Source of the DNA: Mesostigma viride
Lineage: Eukaryota > Streptophyta > Mesostigmatophyceae > Mesostigmatales > Mesostigmataceae
Assembly (NCBI GenBank): GCA_009746045.1
Contig: RPFO01001194.1
Location: forward strand, 1 to 25,118
DNA: 25,118 bases
Direction: 5' to 3'
Part shown: positions 24,518-25,118 of the stretch, in pieces
Numbering within the stretch: the stretch's first letter is position 1
Layout: the number at the start of each line of letters is the position of its first letter
Notes under the pieces: model-generated
Databases searched by the model: none
What the model saw: the letters and a program-made list of their open reading frames with translations, nothing else
Told to the model about the DNA's origin: nothing
Position numbers and translations under genes: made by a program

Positions 24518-25118
24518 TTACTCCCCCTGGGCGCGCTCCGACTCCACTCGACACGAAAAGGGCGCCGTTCCGTCCACGGCGGCGTTCAGACGGCCCAGGT
24601 ACCCTGCTGGGGCGGGTCGGTTGTCGTACACGAGGTGGGCCGACAGGCCCAGCCATCCGCGCGGTCCCGGGGAACACGAGCGCGTTGCCGAAGTGGGCGA
24701 AGGTCAGCGGGTTCGGGAAGTGCGGGACGGGGTCGTCCTCGTCCTCGACCCTCCAGTACTGGAACTTCCTCTCGCGGCTCGCTCCGGGGGGTCCGTGACG
24801 CGGGCTGTCCGAAGGTCACGACGGTGACTCGCTCGTCCTGTTCCCTTCATGAGGGCGGCGGCGCAGGCGGCGACGCCCCGCCCATCGGTGGCCGCGTCAA
24901 AGTGAAGGTCGTACCCGTCAAGGAGCTGCGGCGCGGACGATTTCGAGCATGCGGTCGGCGGCCGCGGCGTACCCTGCGTGGAGCCTGCACGCGGCTCGCG
25001 GGTGGTCACTCGAGCGACCAGTCGAAGTTGCGCGGTAGTTGTCGAAGGAGGTGGGGTCGCGACCCTCGGATGACGACCACTTGTTCTTTTTGCTGGGGAT
25101 GGTGACGCAGCCGCCCCG
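24518..25118 (-). pseudogene. Class-3 lipase-like protein, partial at right edge, many frameshifts
   Basis: Alpha/beta-hydrolase of the lipase class 3 family, which cleaves acyl-glycerols. Family marks in order on the reverse strand are LHAGYAAAADRM (vHxGF/Y motif, about 24960-24990), VTVVTFGQP (about 24802-24828), a catalytic-Asp segment DEDDPVPHFP (about 24713-24745) and a His segment SAHLVYDN (about 24619-24645). It ends ESERAQGE at the TAA 24520-24518. The nucleophile elbow (GxSxG, expected near 24875-24892) is disrupted by small indels and no Ser is in frame. About six frame changes occur in 600 bases. The N-terminus lies beyond the window. Confidence 0.6.

Noticed and set aside
1-25118. 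tRNA, rRNA, CRISPR or insertion sequence
   Set aside because: I saw no cloverleaf-like tRNA, no rRNA segments, no short spaced repeats of CRISPR type and no transposase domain; the 18-19.5 kb repeats lack regular spacers.
1-25118. Bacterial or phage origin, suggested by KilA-N and NifS-like genes
   Set aside because: VLTF2-like and EsV-1-7-type genes, AATAAA signals, lack of consistent Shine-Dalgarno sites and many divergent single genes fit a eukaryotic virus better.

Overview
The window looks like part of the genome of a large eukaryotic DNA virus (Nucleocytoviricota), either free or integrated in a host. Supporting signs are a KilA-N protein with the C-terminal module typical of these viruses, a VLTF2/A1L-like late transcription factor with an FCS zinc finger, an EsV-1-7-type cysteine motif, a NifS-like cysteine desulfurase (the African swine fever virus group has one), tightly packed intronless genes on both strands, AATAAA signals at gene ends, and no bacterial ribosome-binding pattern or operon logic. 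Family and host cannot be fixed from the sequence alone.

Layout. 1-5.8 kb: a partial left-edge gene, a frameshifted unknown gene, a J-domain protein with a myristoylation signal, a zinc-knuckle protein, a staphylococcal-nuclease-like protein, a signal-anchored protein, and a block of small membrane and zinc-binding proteins. 5.8-10.2 kb: one giant coiled-coil protein (about 1,400 residues). 10.2-14.1 kb: the NifS-like gene (reverse strand), an unknown gene, three two-pass membrane proteins, the EsV-1-7-type gene and a 41-residue basic protein. 14.1-18.1 kb: the KilA-N protein, a Cys-rich protein, a possible Arg-rich miniprotein, a two-pass membrane protein and an intact ADP-ribosyltransferase-like protein of 585 residues. 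18.1-19.65 kb: a gene-free repeat island with 259-bp tandem repeats, GA microsatellites and inverted copies. 19.65-21.05 kb: three membrane proteins and one ORF without ATG, all reverse strand. 21.1-25.1 kb: genes broken into several frames, including the VLTF2-like factor and a class-3 lipase that runs off the right edge.

How it fits together. Ten short membrane proteins suggest virion or internal-membrane components. Many genes have a TATA or GTATA element only a few to about 20 nt before the ATG, which would suit a late-promoter element. The KilA-N, VLTF2-like, SNase, zinc-finger and basic proteins would act on viral DNA or transcription. The ADP-ribosyltransferase, J protein, desulfurase and lipase are candidates for host-directed or metabolic roles.

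Frameshifts are uneven. Several conserved genes (NifS-like, VLTF2-like, lipase) are split across frames while keeping most family residues, whereas 14.1-18.1 kb and most of 2.3-9.5 kb are clean. I cannot tell assembly indels from real decay here, and I give only approximate break positions.
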